From Ephydatia muelleri (lineage: Eukaryota; Porifera; Demospongiae; Spongillida; Spongillidae): a DNA stretch of 64,000 bases. Numbering within the stretch: position 1 is the stretch's first letter; every line of letters starts with the position of its first letter. Made by a program: the position numbers and the translations under genes. The stretch lies in contig JABACO010000018.1 of the NCBI GenBank assembly GCA_013339895.1, positions 1,669,453-1,733,452 on the forward strand, in the 5' to 3' direction. Under the pieces are notes generated by a model, which was given only the letters and a program-made list of their open reading frames with translations, was not told the origin of the DNA and did not search any database. Positions 61,094 through 64,000 of the stretch are shown one piece after another.

Positions 61094-63112
61094 AATGGCG
61101 CAATGCATGGCTGCTGCCTTAGGAGGCATTGGGCCGAAGTAAGTTACCTTGTTGTTCAATTACAGTGGTATTGCTCTGATTAATGCAACGATGCGTGCCA
61201 TTTCCGGATGTTATAGCTTATATGTATCCAACAGTGTTCTGTTTGATCAACACAACGCAGCCGGCGGGGGGTTGCCGCAGATGACTGGTGCCACGTAGAA
61301 TTAGGGATCCCCGTCCCGGCGTCCTAAATCTCCGGAGTAGGATTCGGAACCATTAGAGGGCAAAGGGGTGCGGTCAGGGCCTTTCCACCCAGTCCGCAAG
61401 CAAAAACACTGCTCTAACTGATACACAACGCAATTACGATTTTAAAACCCTATCCTAAATACTGTGTTAATTAACTTCATAATGGCATTATCGTGTTGTC
61501 GCCGGAATCGTGGCTGGTGGAGCTAGCTGGGGAGGGGGGGGGGGGGGGGGGGGGGGGATCCTTCTAATTGCATTTATTGTTCACTGCTGAAAATGTGATA
61601 CTGGACATCGTACGAAAAAATTTCTATTCAGATTTTGAAACTGTGACGAAAACCACTGGATTTGTATTGCTATTGAAGGCAGTGACACCATAGATTATAG
61701 AATCTATGGCCATAGATTATAGAATCTATGGTGACACTCAGTGTTTGACAGCAAATACTCAACCTTATCATTTGATTCAAATAGCTGCATTGACCCTCAA
61801 AAGTTGGCGCATAACAGTTGGAAGTTGAATCAGAATATTGATCAGTGAGTTAGCAAGTTAAAGTTATAGGGATAAAATGTGTGTGTGTGTACATGGGGGG
61901 GGGGGGGGGGGGGGTCCTCCCACGGTTCTGTCGCCTCTGAAACCAGACCGACTTCAAGATCGAAATATAATGTACTGGGGACCAGGAGAAGTAGCTCCGG
62001 TCCCGATGGATGTCCGAAGTAGTCTGGCTTGCGCGAAACAACACCCTGCCATACTGTAATGATCCCCCGGGTCATTCGTAGGATTTGTGACGCCACATAC
62101 ATCAGTGTATAATCGATTTTGATTGAGCACAGGAGGTTGTCTTGTAACTCTTGTTCTGACTAGGCGTGGCAGCAACCCGAGTCAGTTATACTTCGTCCAG
62201 TCTATAGCTCAGTCGTTGCCATGTATGTTGTAGGTTTGTGTAAAATAGACTCAGATGACCATGCATATTGTATACGATAACAGATATAAACTATTTAATA
62301 TTCCCAGTTGAGCCCTGTCGGCTGTCGCATTATATATCTTTGCTCGTATATACTGTTGTGGGCAGCAGGAAATTCTGAGTTCTGCGGTTCTTAATATATG
62401 ATACTTTCTTAATTATTCCCATTAAGGATGTATGTGCATATATGCGATCCTGCATGGCGCCGCTGCGATACGTCACGAACATGGAGCAACGCTTCCGGTC
62501 CAATGTGTTGTATTAATGATCGCAATAACCGCTTTGAATAATAGTTCCTGTAACGTATGACGGCGCGAGCTGAGTGCCGTTGACCATTCCTATCGAAGTG
62601 TAAGAATGAGTTTTGACATTTCCTCAGTTTCTAAAAATTGACTTTAATTAGGCAAGGGGAGGGTACCCTTGGTCCTTAAATATATAGTTACGTATTTCAT
62701 CATGACTTCCTTGGGTTCTAACTGAATAGGCTACATGCATGTACTGTACTCTGAGAGTACATGTTAGTATAGACTTCAATCCTTGTATGTGTGCATATGT
62801 ATACGTGCATAATACGATTTATAACTTAGTTACATGTAGCTAGTTTCGTCTAGGCAAGAAGTACGTCTAACTGTGAAGAACACTAATGTCTACTGAGTCT
62901 TCTTTTCATAACAACATTGCATGTTGTCAATGAGTGGTTCTTCTAACAATAATATTGAAGCTTCAGGGATCTAAACAAAATGTAAATGTCCGTGGGAAAC
63001 AACACCTTAATTGAAAGACACCTGCATTTATGTTTCCTTCTAGAAATGAATGGAGGTTCAATCCTAGTTGGCAGCATGCAGAACGGACCCTGGTGGTGTC
63101 AGCATCTAATAG
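61094..63112 (+). CDS. Possible 5' end of an unrecognised plus-strand gene
   Basis: A short candidate first exon, 61094-61138, reads MAQCMAAALGGIGPK with a consensus donor (GAA|GTAAGT). A candidate second exon, 63044-63112, follows a pyrimidine tract and TAG (tccttctag) and ends at a GTGCGG donor; in phase it continues MNGGSILVGSMQNGPWWCQH. The protein is not recognised. The promoter-like, CpG-rich flank at 60.95-61.05 kb supports a transcription start. No later exon was identified before the window ends, so the call rests on splice motifs only. Confidence 0.3.
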
Positions 63113-64000
63113 GTGCGGTCTAATCCACCTCACAATTTTATCACTATGCCTTTAGTAGTGTTTCTTCTGCTCTGTTCAACTCAAGTTGTGGGCGCACACT
63201 CCCATGAACAGAAGATAGTTTAAATGGACTAGCTATGCATATGTGGACTGAACATATCCCAAGCCCTAATGAAACTGCCTACATATGACTGGGACAGTTA
63301 TGAAACTAAAAATGCACATAGAACAGTAACAAATGTGAGTACCACGATCTTGCAGTCATGATAGGGGAAACCAATCTCTGACATCTGGCATTCACCTTTC
63401 TCAATCATAGTGTACTCGGTGTGGAAGTATCAACAGACTAGCTGAGTGTAGATAATAGGATTCATTCATTTATCCTGCAATTGTATCTGCATGGAATGCC
63501 AATCTTTCTGCACACTCCATTGTTTCTGCTGTGCGTCCTGCTAGTACTGATGAGCCTGCCATCACACAAGCTTCTTGAAGGATTTCAGAACTTACCCATG
63601 ATGCAATCAAAACTGTTTGCTTGCCAAAATTCCCGTTTTAGGACAAAGACATCCGATGGTGTTAATAAATTTTACAATAGAATAACAGCAATAATGACTG
63701 ATGAGGGTAATATTGATATTGTACTGTTAACCTTCCAAGTATGTCCACGAGAACTCAGCAGCAGAACCTTGGACCACACTATGCATACATGAAGTTTGAA
63801 CATATAATTAGGATTGTAATTAGCTCTTTGAATTGATGTTCTATTGGACACCTAATGCACAGCTGTCTGCATTGAGCAGTTCCCAGTCCATTAGGAAATC
63901 ACACCTGTTGCCTATCAGGTTATGGTGCTTGCAATATATTTAAATGAATTACTTCATCCTAGAAGAAGATAGCAACCGGAAATTCGTTCAGAAAATGTGC
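61139..64000. other. Mostly non-coding right end
   Basis: Contains two poly-G runs (61534-61557 and 61895-61914), a doubled palindrome (61689-61732) and the candidate second exon at 63044. An open frame at 63481-63792 (hydrophobic start PLFLLCVLLVLMSLP) is unrecognised. No other gene could be supported. Confidence 0.4.
61689..61732. repeat. Doubled 22 bp palindrome
   Basis: ccatagattatagaatctatgg occurs twice back to back; each copy is self-complementary and the pair forms a 44 bp cruciform-capable block. Confidence 0.9.

Noticed and set aside
61250-61400. GC-rich block resembling structural RNA
   Set aside because: No recognisable rRNA, snRNA or tRNA motif could be matched by eye.

Overview
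This is a eukaryotic (metazoan) genomic scaffold. Genes are split into many short exons with GT/AG introns, and the window is packed with CA/GT microsatellites, minisatellites and long poly-G/poly-C tracts. It also holds one scaffold gap of exactly 1000 N (22898-23897). The gene set (Piezo, a Reeler/EGF membrane protein, IMPACT, FEN1, a TMEM55-type phosphatase, a TALE homeobox gene and an ABCC4-like transporter) and the compact genes suggest an early-branching marine invertebrate, most likely a sponge. The species cannot be fixed from the sequence.

Layout. 1-13954 (minus): N-terminal half of a Piezo channel, its introns full of VNTRs; the pore lies beyond position 1. 15879-22809 (minus): a secreted/type I membrane protein with a signal peptide, a Reeler domain, about 42 tandem EGF repeats in one 4.8 kb exon, a transmembrane segment and a short tail. 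26519-30637: tandem tRNA-Leu(AAG) units broken open by a 904 bp inverted-repeat element and a dead reverse-transcriptase element, each with target-site duplications. 30769-31339 (plus): C-terminal part of an IMPACT/UPF0029 gene. 31460-34645: a complete TTAA-flanked Kolobok-type DNA transposon with a THAP transposase gene (plus) and a convergent gene with a P2X7-C-terminus-like zinc domain (minus). 34771-40051 (minus): complete FEN1 in 16 exons. 40541-45761 (plus): TMEM55/PIP4P-type phosphatase, divergent from FEN1. 47155-47261: palindromic MITE. 49103-49933 (minus): Iroquois-like TALE homeobox gene. 52543 to about 60500 (minus): ABCC4/MRP4-like ABC transporter, about 26 exons. 61094 onward (plus): a possible 5' end of another gene.

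The host genes are unrelated housekeeping, membrane and developmental genes rather than a pathway. The most interesting biology is in the mobile elements at 26.5-34.7 kb (nested insertions with readable target sites, and a two-gene Kolobok element wedged between the convergent IMPACT and FEN1 genes) and in the recently duplicated EGF array.

Exon limits were read by eye from splice motifs and protein similarity recalled from known families. No alignment or search was run.
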